From Bacteroidales bacterium (GTDB lineage Bacteria; Bacteroidota; Bacteroidia; Bacteroidales; JAGONC01), in contig JAQUQD010000004.1 of the NCBI GenBank assembly GCA_028716265.1, positions 1-64,000 of the forward strand: a DNA stretch of 64,000 nucleotides, given 5' to 3'. This document shows positions 1 through 8,275 of this stretch, one piece after another (the stretch's first letter is position 1; each line of letters starts with the position of its first letter). The position numbers were made by a program, and so were the translations under genes. The notes beneath the pieces were generated by a model that was not told the DNA's origin, ran no database searches, and saw only the letters and a program-made list of their open reading frames with translations.

Positions 1-1
1 A

Positions 2-802
2 GTATATTCTATCAGAGAAGATCTGGATGGAATCCTTTATGCGGGGGTAACAGATTTTATGGGGGGAGAGGGGGTTTATTGCTCCACAGACCAGGGTGAA
101 ACATGGACGAATTTTGGATTGACTAATGCCTATGTCACTTCCCTTGCAATCAATTCAAACAACGAACTCTTTGCAGGCGCCCAGGGACATCAGTATTTAT
201 TCGAGGAAGGTTCGGGTGTTTATAAATATGATAAGGATTTACAGGGCTGGATACACTTAAAAGATAGTCTAATTGTTGTTTCTATGGTAATTAATTCATT
301 GAATGATATATATGTTGGACTCTCAAACGATTGGGGAACCTATGGTGGAGTCTATGCTTCATATGACAATGGAATGACCTGGGATTTACTGGAAGAAGGA
401 TTGGGTAAAGACTATATGAAACAACTTATGTTAAATTCTCAGGAGTATCTTTATACGATCAGCGGATGGGATACCAATACAATACATAAAAGTGTAAATT
501 CTACTGTTGGGTTAAGCCCTATCGTAAATCCTATTACAGCACTGGTCTACAATTATCCGAATCCTTTTCATGAAGAAACCATGATTTACTGGGCTTTACC
601 TAATGAAATAACTGGGGATTTGTCTTTTAGTGTTTATGATTTGTCGGGTAGCCAAGTTGTCAGGAAACAATTTAAGACTTTCAGAAAGAGCTGGGGCCAA
701 TTACATTTCAGTGCATCTGGATTTTCCAGTGGGGTTTATTTATTTGAGATTATATCCGGAAAGTACCGTATCGGGAATAAGATGGTTATTAAAAAGCAAT
801 AA
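2..802 (+). CDS. T9SS type A sorting domain protein, BNR/propeller-like (5' partial)
   Basis: The reading frame is already open at base 2, so the true start lies before the window; the first visible ATG (59) is internal. The visible 267 residues contain repeats of the exo-sialidase/BNR or two-component-propeller kind (YCSTDQGETW, YASYDNGMTWDLL), which normally build a beta-propeller. The last ~85 residues form a T9SS type A sorting domain: YNYPNPFHEETMI, then SVYDLSGSQV, GVYLFEI and a basic KMVIKKQ end. The protein is therefore expected to cross the outer membrane by the type IX system and be released or anchored at the surface; its substrate is unknown. The gene is visibly more AT-rich than the peptidase gene after it, which may reflect separate ancestry. 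Family assignment is secure; function is not. Confidence 0.85.
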   Translation, partial: VYSIREDLDGILYAGVTDFMGGEGVYCSTDQGETWTNFGLTNAYVTSLAINSNNELFAGAQGHQYLFEEGSGVYKYDKDLQGWIHLKDSLIVVSMVINSLNDIYVGLSNDWGTYGGVYASYDNGMTWDLLEEGLGKDYMKQLMLNSQEYLYTISGWDTNTIHKSVNSTVGLSPIVNPITALVYNYPNPFHEETMIYWALPNEITGDLSFSVYDLSGSQVVRKQFKTFRKSWGQLHFSASGFSSGVYLFEIISGKYRIGNKMVIKKQ

Positions 803-845
803 CAGACCATCTTCATCTTTTTCTTACTTTTGTTCCCCTAACTTT

Positions 846-886
846 CCCCCGTCCCCTTCTCCATGTTGGAGAGGGGGCTAAGGGGG
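846..886. repeat. GC-rich intergenic hairpin
   Basis: An imperfect palindrome lies between the T9SS gene and the peptidase gene. The inner arms CCCCTTCTCC (853-862) and GGAGAGGGGG (868-877) pair with one G-T wobble around a 5-base loop, and outer arms CCCCC (846-850) and GGGGG (882-886) extend it. A second element with the same C-run/G-run design is at 58748-58797. It could act as a transcript-end structure, but there is no T-tract after it. Confidence 0.55.
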
Positions 887-900
887 TGAGGTAATTTACC

Positions 901-2103
901 ATGAAACATTTAATTGTCACCATCATTCTGACCTGGCTGCTGATTCCCTTTGCCCTGACAGCACAGGAAGAAAAACCGGCAAAACCTGAAGAGGGCTATG
1001 TCTTTACGATCGTCAAAGAGGTGAAAACCACACCCGTCGAGAACCAGTACCGGTCGAGCACCTGCTGGAGCTTCTCCTCCACTGCATTTCTCGAATCCGA
1101 ACTGCTGAGGATGCATGACGATGAATACGACCTGTCGGAAATGTTCGTCATCTACTATACGTATCTGGATAAAGCGTTGAAATACATGAGGCTTCAGGGG
1201 AACATCAATCTCGCCGGCGGCGGGGCCTTCCATGACGTCACTGACGTGATGCGCGACTACGGGATGGTGCCCGAAAGCGCGTACACCGGGATGGTGATCG
1301 GCGAGGAGAATCCGGTCCACAACGAGATGGACAAGGTGATCAAGGCATACATGGATGCGGTCATCAGTAATCCCAACGGCAAGCTGACACCGGCATGGAA
1401 AGCGGGGCTCAAGGGAATCCTCGACGCCTATCTTGGCGAGATCCCGGGGGAGTTCAAATACAACGGGAAAAACTATACCCCGAAAAGCTTTGCCGAAAGC
1501 CTGGACCTCGATCCCGACGATTACGTGGAGATCGGATCCTACACCCACCACCCGTTCTACCAGCCCTTCATCATCGAGCTGCCCGACAACTGGCGCTGGG
1601 GTAATGTATACAACGTCCCCCTGAACGAAATGGAAGAGATCATCGACAACGCGCTGAACAACGGGTACTCGGTGGCCTGGGGCGCCGACATCAGCGACAA
1701 GGGATTCTCGTGGAAGAATGGTGTGGCCATCGTGCCCGAAAAAAAGCTCACCGACCTGACGGGAACGGAAAAGGAAAAATGGGAAAAACTGACGGAAAAG
1801 GAGAAACAGGAAGCGCTGTATAAATTCGCCGGCCCGATGAAGGAGAAAACGATCACGCAGGAGATGCGGCAGGAAGCGTTCGACAACTACAGCCTGACCG
1901 ACGACCATGGCATGCAGATCACCGGGATCGCAAAAGACCAAAACGGTAACGTGTATTACCTGGTGAAAAACTCATGGGGCACAGACCAGAAATACAAGGG
2001 CTACCTGTATGCTTCAAAGCCATACGTACTGCTGAACACCATCGACATCATGGTGCATAAGGATGCGATACCAAAGCAGATCCGAAAAAAGCTTGGTTTA
2101 TAA
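901..2103 (+). CDS. Exported C1 (papain-like) peptidase, bleomycin hydrolase/PepC type
   Basis: A cysteine peptidase of clan CA, family C1, closest in layout to aminopeptidase C/bleomycin hydrolase. Residues 1-21 are a signal peptide ([20 protein letters not shown], cut before Q-E-E), so the protein is exported, unlike classical cytosolic PepC. The catalytic set is visible: oxyanion Gln49 and Cys55 in [13 protein letters not shown], His336 in DDHGMQITG, and Asn357 in VKNSWG. At 400 residues it is slightly shorter than PepC (~440). A lysine/glutamate-rich insert occupies about residues 280-310. It probably degrades peptides in the periplasm. Its stop codon overlaps the next start (TAATG), which implies co-transcription with the glycosyltransferase. 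Confidence 0.9.
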   Translation: MKHLIVTIILTWLLIPFALTAQEEKPAKPEEGYVFTIVKEVKTTPVENQYRSSTCWSFSSTAFLESELLRMHDDEYDLSEMFVIYYTYLDKALKYMRLQGNINLAGGGAFHDVTDVMRDYGMVPESAYTGMVIGEENPVHNEMDKVIKAYMDAVISNPNGKLTPAWKAGLKGILDAYLGEIPGEFKYNGKNYTPKSFAESLDLDPDDYVEIGSYTHHPFYQPFIIELPDNWRWGNVYNVPLNEMEEIIDNALNNGYSVAWGADISDKGFSWKNGVAIVPEKKLTDLTGTEKEKWEKLTEKEKQEALYKFAGPMKEKTITQEMRQEAFDNYSLTDDHGMQITGIAKDQNGNVYYLVKNSWGTDQKYKGYLYASKPYVLLNTIDIMVHKDAIPKQIRKKLGL

Positions 2104-2828
2104 TGATCCTTTCCATCATCATCCCCGCTTACAACGAAGCAAAGACCATTCACCTGATCCTGGATAAGGTGTTGGCGGTCAGGCTGATCAACGACATTGA
2201 GAAAGAGATCATCATCGTCAACGACTGCTCGAAGGATGCCACTGTGACCGTCGTGGAGCAATACATCGAAACGCATCCTGACCATACTATCCGCCTGTTC
2301 AACCAGCCAAGGAACATGGGTAAAGGTGCGGCGCTGCACCGGGGAATTAATGAGGCAAAAGGGGATTATATCATCATCCAGGATGCCGACCTGGAATATG
2401 ATCCGGAAGAATATAACCTGCTGCTAAAACCCATCATTAGTGGTTTTGCCGATATTGTTTATGGTTCCCGTTTCCTTGGAGGAAATCCTCACCGCATCCT
2501 CTTCTACTGGCACAGCATCGGCAACAAATTCCTGACAAACCTCTCCAACATGTTCACCAACCTGAACCTGACGGACATGGAAACCTGCTATAAGCTATTC
2601 CGGGCGGAGATCATCAAAAAAGTGTATTTCAAAGAGAACCGGTTTGGCTTCGAGCCTGAAGTAACGGCAAAAATTGCACGGTTAAGGGGAATCCGCATCT
2701 ATGAGGTGGGAATATCCTATTATGGGAGAACATACGACGAGGGGAAAAAAATTAACGCCAGGGATGGATTTCGAGCCATTTACTGCATTTTAAAGTATAA
2801 TCTGTTCAATCGCAAGTATCTGAAATGA
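2103..2828 (+). CDS. Glycosyltransferase family 2, polyprenol-phosphate sugar transferase type
   Basis: A 241-residue GT-A fold enzyme resembling dolichol/undecaprenyl-phosphate mannosyl- or glucosyltransferases. Visible motifs are the N-terminal [13 protein letters not shown], the nucleotide-binding [10 protein letters not shown], and the metal-binding [12 protein letters not shown]. The region [11 protein letters not shown] with YKLFRAEI is typical of the DPM1-like subgroup. There are no transmembrane helices. It likely makes a lipid-linked sugar donor in the cytoplasm for membrane glycosyltransferases such as the PMT-like proteins at 4731-6797 and 15791-17242. That link is inference from context. 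It overlaps the peptidase stop by one base and ends at a strong hairpin terminator. Confidence 0.9.
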   Translation: MILSIIIPAYNEAKTIHLILDKVLAVRLINDIEKEIIIVNDCSKDATVTVVEQYIETHPDHTIRLFNQPRNMGKGAALHRGINEAKGDYIIIQDADLEYDPEEYNLLLKPIISGFADIVYGSRFLGGNPHRILFYWHSIGNKFLTNLSNMFTNLNLTDMETCYKLFRAEIIKKVYFKENRFGFEPEVTAKIARLRGIRIYEVGISYYGRTYDEGKKINARDGFRAIYCILKYNLFNRKYLK

Positions 2829-2864
2829 TCTTACCCCGGATACCACATACACACACCGGATATT

Positions 2865-2910
2865 AGTACCGTAATGTCCAATACACATTTGGACGGTACT
2901 TTCATTTTTT
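2865..2910 (+). terminator. Rho-independent terminator
   Basis: Left arm AGTACC plus GTCCAA (2865-2881, with a 5-base bulge) pairs with TTGGACGGTACT (2889-2900). A T-rich tail TTCATTTTTT (2901-2910) follows, so it terminates the plus-strand glycosyltransferase. It overlaps the 3' end of the convergent phosphoesterase gene and may also fold in that transcript. Confidence 0.75.
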
Positions 2911-3798
2911 AATAATTCTTTCCTGCTGGGCAATCAATAAGCTATCCAGGTTATGGAACTGCCAGTTCATCGTACGGGAAGATAAATGATATTCCAGGAT
3001 CAGTACCGCATTCAGGGGGGAGTTGTTCAGTCCGCACGCCATAAAATGGATCTCATCCACTGAATCCATTGAAAAAGGTGTGCCACTCGTATCCCCCATG
3101 ATACATATCACTTCGGTCCCGCGTTTTTTTACCTCCACAAGCCTTGGATAAATCGTTTTTACAAATGTACTGCCGGACGAATCGCAATTGGAGTTCCAGT
3201 ATACAAAATCACTGTGTGAATAGGCGGCAGGATTGGGCAGATTGGGCACACCGCGCCAAATCCCGTGGTGCATTATCAGAACAAGATGGGATGAAAAATG
3301 TATGGTATCACAGACATCCATCAGGATTTTATATTGCTTCTCAATATTTTCGCAATCGGTGGGGACCAGGTTTGTATTCATGACAATGGAAGTAATTCCC
3401 TTGTTATAATGCGTGAAATAGGTTTCGCGCCCTGTAAATTCCTTCAACCACTCCAGGTTACCATTTCTGGCATCATGGTTACCGAGGGCCCAGTAGGTTG
3501 TGGGACTGGTCAGATCGAATATAGAATCTATATACTGGAGAGTGGAATATTCCAGTGTGGCTTCCGATTGAACATCTCCTCCCAGCCATATTCCTTCGTA
3601 TCCGCTCAGATCAAGCTGTTCCACCCTGGGATCGATTTTATGGTCGGAACTGTATATATGTCCCATAAAAATATACCGCAGGGTATCCTGGTCCTGACCT
3701 GTCGTCCAAAACGGACTCCAAAACAGAATGAAAAGAAATGCCCGGATGATTTTATTGTTTTTTCTCACTGAATCTTTTAATGATCCATTCATTAGCAT
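2902..3798 (-). CDS. Metallophosphoesterase (calcineurin-like), exported
   Basis: A 298-residue calcineurin-like phosphoesterase. An N-terminal hydrophobic stretch (about residues 18-35, FLFILFWSPFW) looks like a signal peptide or anchor. Metal-binding motifs appear in order: MGHIYSSD, WLGGDV, the signature LGNHDARNG, and IMHHGI. The central GGD and GNHD blocks are intact, so the dinuclear metal site is probably functional; the first Asp of the family appears replaced by the His-containing MGH motif. Substrate cannot be told from sequence. It stands alone, convergent with the GT2 gene. Either of two close Met codons (residues 1 and 3) could start it. A TAAATTTG -7 element lies at 3821-3828 on the same strand. 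Confidence 0.85.
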   Translation of the reverse strand: MLMNGSLKDSVRKNNKIIRAFLFILFWSPFWTTGQDQDTLRYIFMGHIYSSDHKIDPRVEQLDLSGYEGIWLGGDVQSEATLEYSTLQYIDSIFDLTSPTTYWALGNHDARNGNLEWLKEFTGRETYFTHYNKGITSIVMNTNLVPTDCENIEKQYKILMDVCDTIHFSSHLVLIMHHGIWRGVPNLPNPAAYSHSDFVYWNSNCDSSGSTFVKTIYPRLVEVKKRGTEVICIMGDTSGTPFSMDSVDEIHFMACGLNNSPLNAVLILEYHLSSRTMNWQFHNLDSLLIAQQERIIKK

Positions 3799-3820
3799 TC
3801 CGATGGATTATTTCATCTAT

Positions 3821-3828
3821 CAAATTTA
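3821..3828 (-). promoter_or_regulatory. Putative -7 promoter element (TAAATTTG)
   Basis: The minus strand reads TAAATTTG, matching the Bacteroidetes TAnnTTTG -7 box, about 23 bases before the phosphoesterase start. No clear TTG -33 element sits at the expected spacing, so this is tentative. The remaining 3829-3979 stretch holds only AT-rich sequence and a CCACAGAGGCG tract. Confidence 0.4.
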
Positions 3829-3979
3829 TAACAAAGTCACATCAGAAGGTATTTTAAAGATCAAAAATGATATTATTATTGCTGGAATCTTATCCGGGAT
3901 TCGATCTGAGGGTCTCCGTGATTAAAAATAATTTTACCACAGAGGCGAAGGAAGTAAACACTGAGGCGTGCGGAGGGGT

Positions 3980-4720
3980 TTAGTGGTACATTTCCGACTT
4001 CAGGAGCCCGACGCGGTTCAGGAAATGCGCCAGGGATGTCTTCAGCACCCCGAACGCATAGATGGTGCTGTTCCGTAAATTGATGGAGGATGCTTCCTTG
4101 AAGTACTTCGTGGGGCAGGTGATCTCAGCAACCGGGAATCCCGCATAGATGATCTGCGACAGCATCTGGTTGTCGAACACGAAATTATCCGAGTTGGTAT
4201 TGTAGTTCACCTTTTCCAGCACCTCCCTCGAGAACGCCCTGTAGCCGGTGTGGTATTCTGATAATTTCTGTCCCACCAGCAAATTCTGTATGAAGGTCAG
4301 GAAGCGGTTGGAAACGTACTTGACCCACGGCATCCCGCCTTTAAGGGCGCCGTTGCCCAGGATGCGCGAGCCCAGTACCACGGGATAGACATCGTTGGCG
4401 ATCAAGAATGCCATGGAGTGGATGAGTTTCGGAGTGTACTGGTAATCCGGATGTAGCATGATGACAATGTCGCCTCCAAGCTCCAGCGCCTTGTTGTAGC
4501 AGGTCTTCTGATTGCCTCCGTATCCCTTGTTCCGGTCATGGACCACGATATGCCGGATTCCGATCCGGTGCGCCAGTTCGGCTGTCCGATCGAGGCTTTT
4601 ATCGTCCACCAGCACTACCTCATCCACGATATCAAAGGGGATCTCCTGATACGTCTGTTCCAGCGTCATCTCTGCATTATATGCGGGCAGGACGACGATT
4701 ATTTTCTTGCCGTTGATCAT
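3980..4720 (-). CDS. Glycosyltransferase family 2
   Basis: A 246-residue GT2 enzyme. Visible motifs are VVLPAYNAEMTLEQT at the N-terminus, VLVDDKSLD for the nucleotide site, the acceptor-side DRNKGYGGNQKTCY, and HPDYQYTPKLI at the DxD-equivalent position (HPD). No transmembrane helix is obvious. The KGYGGNQKT block is typical of bacterial GT2 enzymes annotated near dolichyl-phosphate mannose synthases. It is the last gene of a minus-strand cluster, starting 10 bases after the stop of the membrane glycosyltransferase. A plausible role is making the polyprenyl-phosphate sugar used by that membrane enzyme (inference). Confidence 0.9.
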   Translation of the reverse strand: MINGKKIIVVLPAYNAEMTLEQTYQEIPFDIVDEVVLVDDKSLDRTAELAHRIGIRHIVVHDRNKGYGGNQKTCYNKALELGGDIVIMLHPDYQYTPKLIHSMAFLIANDVYPVVLGSRILGNGALKGGMPWVKYVSNRFLTFIQNLLVGQKLSEYHTGYRAFSREVLEKVNYNTNSDNFVFDNQMLSQIIYAGFPVAEITCPTKYFKEASSINLRNSTIYAFGVLKTSLAHFLNRVGLLKSEMYH

Positions 4721-4730
4721 ATCCGGCTGA

Positions 4731-6797
4731 TTAGTTGAGTTTTACGATCTCCAGATCGTCGAAATGAACGGTTTGTTTTCCGCTGTTCCAAAGGTACACC
4801 TTCAGCGGATCATCTCCAAGACCTTCGGGAACCGTCACGTACATCACCAGCTGTCTCCACCCTTTCGCGTCCGTACGGATGTTGTCGTTCACTGCTTTGT
4901 AGAACACGCCAGGTTTGTCAGAGGCTGCCACCAGGTGGCTTTCATAATAATCTTCAAGCCGCCAGACGCTGAGCCGGTAGCGGTCGCCGGATTTAAGTCC
5001 CGTGAGGGCATACTCCAGTCCGAAGCGGTTCTTTGTGTCAAGCTTGACAGAACAGGATCCTGACCGGGCCTTTTCCCGGGATTGCAGCCAGCCTCCTCCG
5101 AATGTATATGCCTGGTTGACAAAACAGGAGCGGTCATCCGTAAGAGAATCGGCGTCACAGAAAATCCGTTCGCCGGAAGGTGCATCCAGGCGGGTTATCA
5201 GGGGCTCAATGGCATTGGTATCCAGTTCGTAAAGCGAATGAATACGGCCACGGTACACTTCTTTCAGGGGGAAGCCTTTCCGGCCGATGGTAGCCACTTC
5301 CTCACCGGAGATTGCCCGGCTGATAAAGATGATCTTTTTGCCCGACATCCGCAGGATGTCTTCCATGCTCATCTCTGCTTCCCAGTTGTAAAAGAGGTAT
5401 GTCCTGCCATCATAGAACCAGGTTTCGGGGTACACCGCTTTCCGCTCGGGCAGGATCATTCGTTTGGCATAGGCACTCTCGAACTTCAGCGCGGAGAATT
5501 TGTTGATGGTGTTGGGATAGTAATATACCCGTGTAAAGCCGGCAAATTGAGCATCGACGCGAGAAAGAGTGGCATCCGTTTCCTCGTTCGTGATGCGGTA
5601 GTAATGATCTGCAGTCTTCAGGTAGGGTATGTTTCCTATTACGAAAATGACCACCAGACCGGTAAACAGGACCGGTGAGGCGATCCGTGTCAGTGCTGGC
5701 CTCCTGATGAGGCGTTCAAGGCTCAGGATGATCAGAAAGACGGCCAGTCCAAGGAATCCCTGTGCGGGAAGAAGGTAGTGGTTGGCATGGTAGTGTTTGG
5801 CCACGATCACGATGCTGAGGGCGATCATGAATGTAATGGCGGAGAGAAGCTTCACCGAGGGTATGGGGCCGTCATGCTTTTCGACAGGCGCCCGCCGGAT
5901 GATCTTTCGGATCAGGAAGGTGGCCAGCAGCGTCAGGGAAACGAAGAAAACCGCTGTCATCACGGGATTCGTAACGAAGATCTGAGCAATGTTGCTGAGA
6001 TAGGTCTGTGTATCTATGACGCCCCTGCTGCCCTGTCCGTAAATGCCTGTATGCGTGGATAGCCGGTAGAACCAGTCGAACATGTGTCGGTACTCCGGGA
6101 AGGCTGGAGAGGTGAATAGAACAAACGTCACCGCCGTTCCGGCGACGAAGAGGCTCTTTCGCAGCCAGCCGCTCAAACGAAGCAGAGGGATGAAGAACAG
6201 AGGGAAATAGGTGGCTTTGGTGGCCAGTCCAAATCCTGAAAGAAGAGCAAAGAGGATCACATATTTCCATGAGTCCCTGTCTGGATCATAGAGATAATAG
6301 ATTAGGGCCATCACCATCAGTGTGGTTACCATGAACAATACGGGTTCCGGCGAGACTTTGGTCCAGACGTGTTCCAGTACGTTGGCCGACAGGAAGGGTG
6401 TGAACTGAAAGATCAGTGCATGCCAGAGGGAGCCCGTTTTCTTCCATCCCACCCATCCCAGCAGGATCAACAAAAGGGCGATGAGTATGATAAAGGTCAC
6501 CCGGATCAGCTGAATGTACCGGTCGGGATCCCGGATCACCCTTTCGATCAGTAAATGGTCATGGTGCCCGTCGAATACGGAGGCCGTTGCCAGGATGGCA
6601 GCATTCATTTCCATCACCGTCGTGCCTGGATTGTCGATATGCCCGACAGGCTTTCCCTTTAACAGGTTCAGCGCGTTGACAAGGTAAATGTAATCGGGAT
6701 CGTTGGCGTAATGGGTCCTGTTGAAGGGGATCCCAAACAGGAGAAAAAGCGCTGGCAGGATCAGTAAGGCAAGGATGGGGGCGGATTTTCTCATCAT
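4731..6797 (-). CDS. Membrane glycosyltransferase (PMT/ArnT-like) with C-terminal jelly-roll module
   Basis: A 688-residue protein. The N-terminal two thirds carry about ten hydrophobic helices. A loop after the first helix contains THYANDPDYIY with the acidic pair expected for GT39/ArnT-like polyprenol-dependent transferases, followed by a second block HIDNPGTTVMEM. Residues about 538-688 form a soluble beta-rich domain resembling a carbohydrate-binding jelly roll. This module is clearly related to residues 41-185 of the CotH-like protein at 8276-11299: both share RSG..S.KL, GW.Q, Y.WN and FDDL in the same order and spacing. The enzyme probably moves a sugar from a lipid carrier to an extracytoplasmic acceptor, with the jelly roll binding the acceptor (inference). 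It lies 10-16 bases from both neighbours, so it is in an operon. Confidence 0.8.
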   Translation of the reverse strand: MMRKSAPILALLILPALFLLFGIPFNRTHYANDPDYIYLVNALNLLKGKPVGHIDNPGTTVMEMNAAILATASVFDGHHDHLLIERVIRDPDRYIQLIRVTFIILIALLLILLGWVGWKKTGSLWHALIFQFTPFLSANVLEHVWTKVSPEPVLFMVTTLMVMALIYYLYDPDRDSWKYVILFALLSGFGLATKATYFPLFFIPLLRLSGWLRKSLFVAGTAVTFVLFTSPAFPEYRHMFDWFYRLSTHTGIYGQGSRGVIDTQTYLSNIAQIFVTNPVMTAVFFVSLTLLATFLIRKIIRRAPVEKHDGPIPSVKLLSAITFMIALSIVIVAKHYHANHYLLPAQGFLGLAVFLIILSLERLIRRPALTRIASPVLFTGLVVIFVIGNIPYLKTADHYYRITNEETDATLSRVDAQFAGFTRVYYYPNTINKFSALKFESAYAKRMILPERKAVYPETWFYDGRTYLFYNWEAEMSMEDILRMSGKKIIFISRAISGEEVATIGRKGFPLKEVYRGRIHSLYELDTNAIEPLITRLDAPSGERIFCDADSLTDDRSCFVNQAYTFGGGWLQSREKARSGSCSVKLDTKNRFGLEYALTGLKSGDRYRLSVWRLEDYYESHLVAASDKPGVFYKAVNDNIRTDAKGWRQLVMYVTVPEGLGDDPLKVYLWNSGKQTVHFDDLEIVKLN

Positions 6798-6813
6798 TGG
6801 ATCGGAAGAAGGA

Positions 6814-7521
6814 TTAGATGGCCACCTGGGACTTAAACAGCAGGATGCCGTTGATGTACTTTGAGTTCTTGATCAGCCGGAACGGTAATTCGCTGGTGAT
6901 CTCATCGGCGACATCGTCCTGGTCAAAATCGTATTTCAGCTCCAGCACCACCTCCGTGTGGATGGAACGGGCCCTCTCAAACTTGTTGGGAAGAGTATAA
7001 ACGTCAAAATACTGCAGCTGGTCGTCAATTGTGATCCTGAAACGGCGATCGTGGCTCTGATAATAACTTCTGTGATACGAGTTCAGGAGTGAGGGCTGAA
7101 GGATGGTCAGCTCATTCTGGACCCATTCAGGTAGTTCTGATTGTGCGAAAACCCTAATTATATCTTCGCCGGTCAATTCCTGGTCAACGTCAAAAGTTAT
7201 AAGGGGAAACGACAGCTTCCGGCCAACATAGCCATTTTTGATCTTGATCTCCAGGACCGGGTTCTGAATTTTGCCAAACAGTTCCCCGTACCATCGTATA
7301 CGGAATTTTTTCCGGTCGGAGCTGCCGTAAATATTATCATAGAAGAAGCGCAGGGAGGGGGTGTCGAAGTACAGGTTGTTGACCTGGCGTTGTTTAAAAA
7401 TGGGTGAAAACACTGCCGGGTGAAACCGGATGATCATTTCTGCCTGAGAACGGGAATACGGGTGGATAAGAAATTTCCTTTCGAACCGTTGCCGGGTCAG
7501 GGGGGTATACTCGGTGTTCAT
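6814..7521 (-). CDS. VTC domain protein (polyphosphate polymerase-like, TTM superfamily)
   Basis: A 235-residue stand-alone VTC domain, related to the catalytic domain of the eukaryotic vacuolar transporter chaperone Vtc4, which makes polyphosphate from nucleoside triphosphate. Tunnel-fold blocks appear in order: RFERKFLIHPY, NNLYFDTPSLRFF, KKFRIRWYG, LEIKIKNG, NSYHRSYY, RFRITIDDQL, VVLELKYD and KNSKYING. The basic and acidic residues that line the TTM tunnel (R/K of the FERKF, FRIRWY and HRSYY blocks, E of LEIK and LELK) are all present, so it may be catalytically competent. It is followed by the membrane glycosyltransferase and preceded by a DUF4956 membrane protein, so product or substrate could move across the membrane. 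The cellular product is not known. Confidence 0.88.
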   Translation of the reverse strand: MNTEYTPLTRQRFERKFLIHPYSRSQAEMIIRFHPAVFSPIFKQRQVNNLYFDTPSLRFFYDNIYGSSDRKKFRIRWYGELFGKIQNPVLEIKIKNGYVGRKLSFPLITFDVDQELTGEDIIRVFAQSELPEWVQNELTILQPSLLNSYHRSYYQSHDRRFRITIDDQLQYFDVYTLPNKFERARSIHTEVVLELKYDFDQDDVADEITSELPFRLIKNSKYINGILLFKSQVAI

Positions 7522-7536
7522 GATCCTGCGACCCGT

Positions 7537-8220
7537 TTAATACCCTTTGTTGTCGATGAAAACCACTTTTACATCGGGGCTGATCTTCTGCAGTTCTTCT
7601 TTGCAATCCTGGAGGTTCCCGGTCTGTTTGATTTCAACCAGAAAAGAGGCCTCTATCAAATGGTTTGATTCGTCGAAGCGTTTCAGTTCGGCAGCGCTGA
7701 AATTCTTACGCACAATGTCGCTGATCGTATTGAGCTGTATAAGGCCGGGTGAAGCACTTGAAATGGTAAGGTAGAGGTTCTGTTTCTCCGATTTGCGGGA
7801 TAAAAAGTGACGGGCCCACAGGATGGCCACAATGATCAGAAAGGCGATCACCACGATATTACGCTGGTTGGCCCCCAGTCCGAGTCCGATAGAAATGCAC
7901 AGAAAAAGGTAGGCCAGCTCTTCGGGCTCTTTGATGGCGTTCCTGAACCTGACGATGGAAAGGGCTCCGACCAGCCCAAGGGAAAGAGCCAGGGAAGACT
8001 TGACGATGGAGATGATCAGCATGGTGGCAAAGGCCAGGAGAATGAAGTTGGAGGCAAAACTTCTCCGGTTCGAAATACTTTTCCCGCATTTGAGATAGGT
8101 CCACCGTAAGATCAGCATCAATACGACAATGATCGCCGAGTTGATCAGAAAGTCGGTGACCGATATCTCTGATGTCTGGGTGATCAAAAACTTTTGAAAC
8201 AATTGCCATTTATCCTGCAT
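7537..8220 (-). CDS. DUF4956 domain membrane protein
   Basis: About 227 residues from the ATG at 8220. The longest open frame starts at 8298 inside the upstream gene and its extra residues are not membrane-protein-like. It has three or four transmembrane helices: about residues 18-38, 55-80, and two after 95. The family signature SLGLVGALSIVRFRNAIK followed by EPEELAYLFLCISIGLGLGA is intact, and a soluble C-terminal domain of ~90 residues follows. DUF4956 proteins are of unknown biochemical function. In my recollection they occur beside VTC-domain and CotH genes in several phyla. The arrangement here (CotH, DUF4956, VTC) fits a joint role, for example membrane transfer or anchoring of the VTC product. 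Confidence 0.88.
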   Translation of the reverse strand: MQDKWQLFQKFLITQTSEISVTDFLINSAIIVVLMLILRWTYLKCGKSISNRRSFASNFILLAFATMLIISIVKSSLALSLGLVGALSIVRFRNAIKEPEELAYLFLCISIGLGLGANQRNIVVIAFLIIVAILWARHFLSRKSEKQNLYLTISSASPGLIQLNTISDIVRKNFSAAELKRFDESNHLIEASFLVEIKQTGNLQDCKEELQKISPDVKVVFIDNKGY

Positions 8221-8275
8221 AACCTGATTTTTAAAGAGTGTAAAAATAGATAAAGTGATTGTATTTGGTTCGTTG

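Noticed and set aside
910-1941. 343-codon open frame on the minus strand
   Set aside because: It is antisense to the C1 peptidase gene, has no recognisable motif and is a by-product of that gene's GC-rich codon usage.
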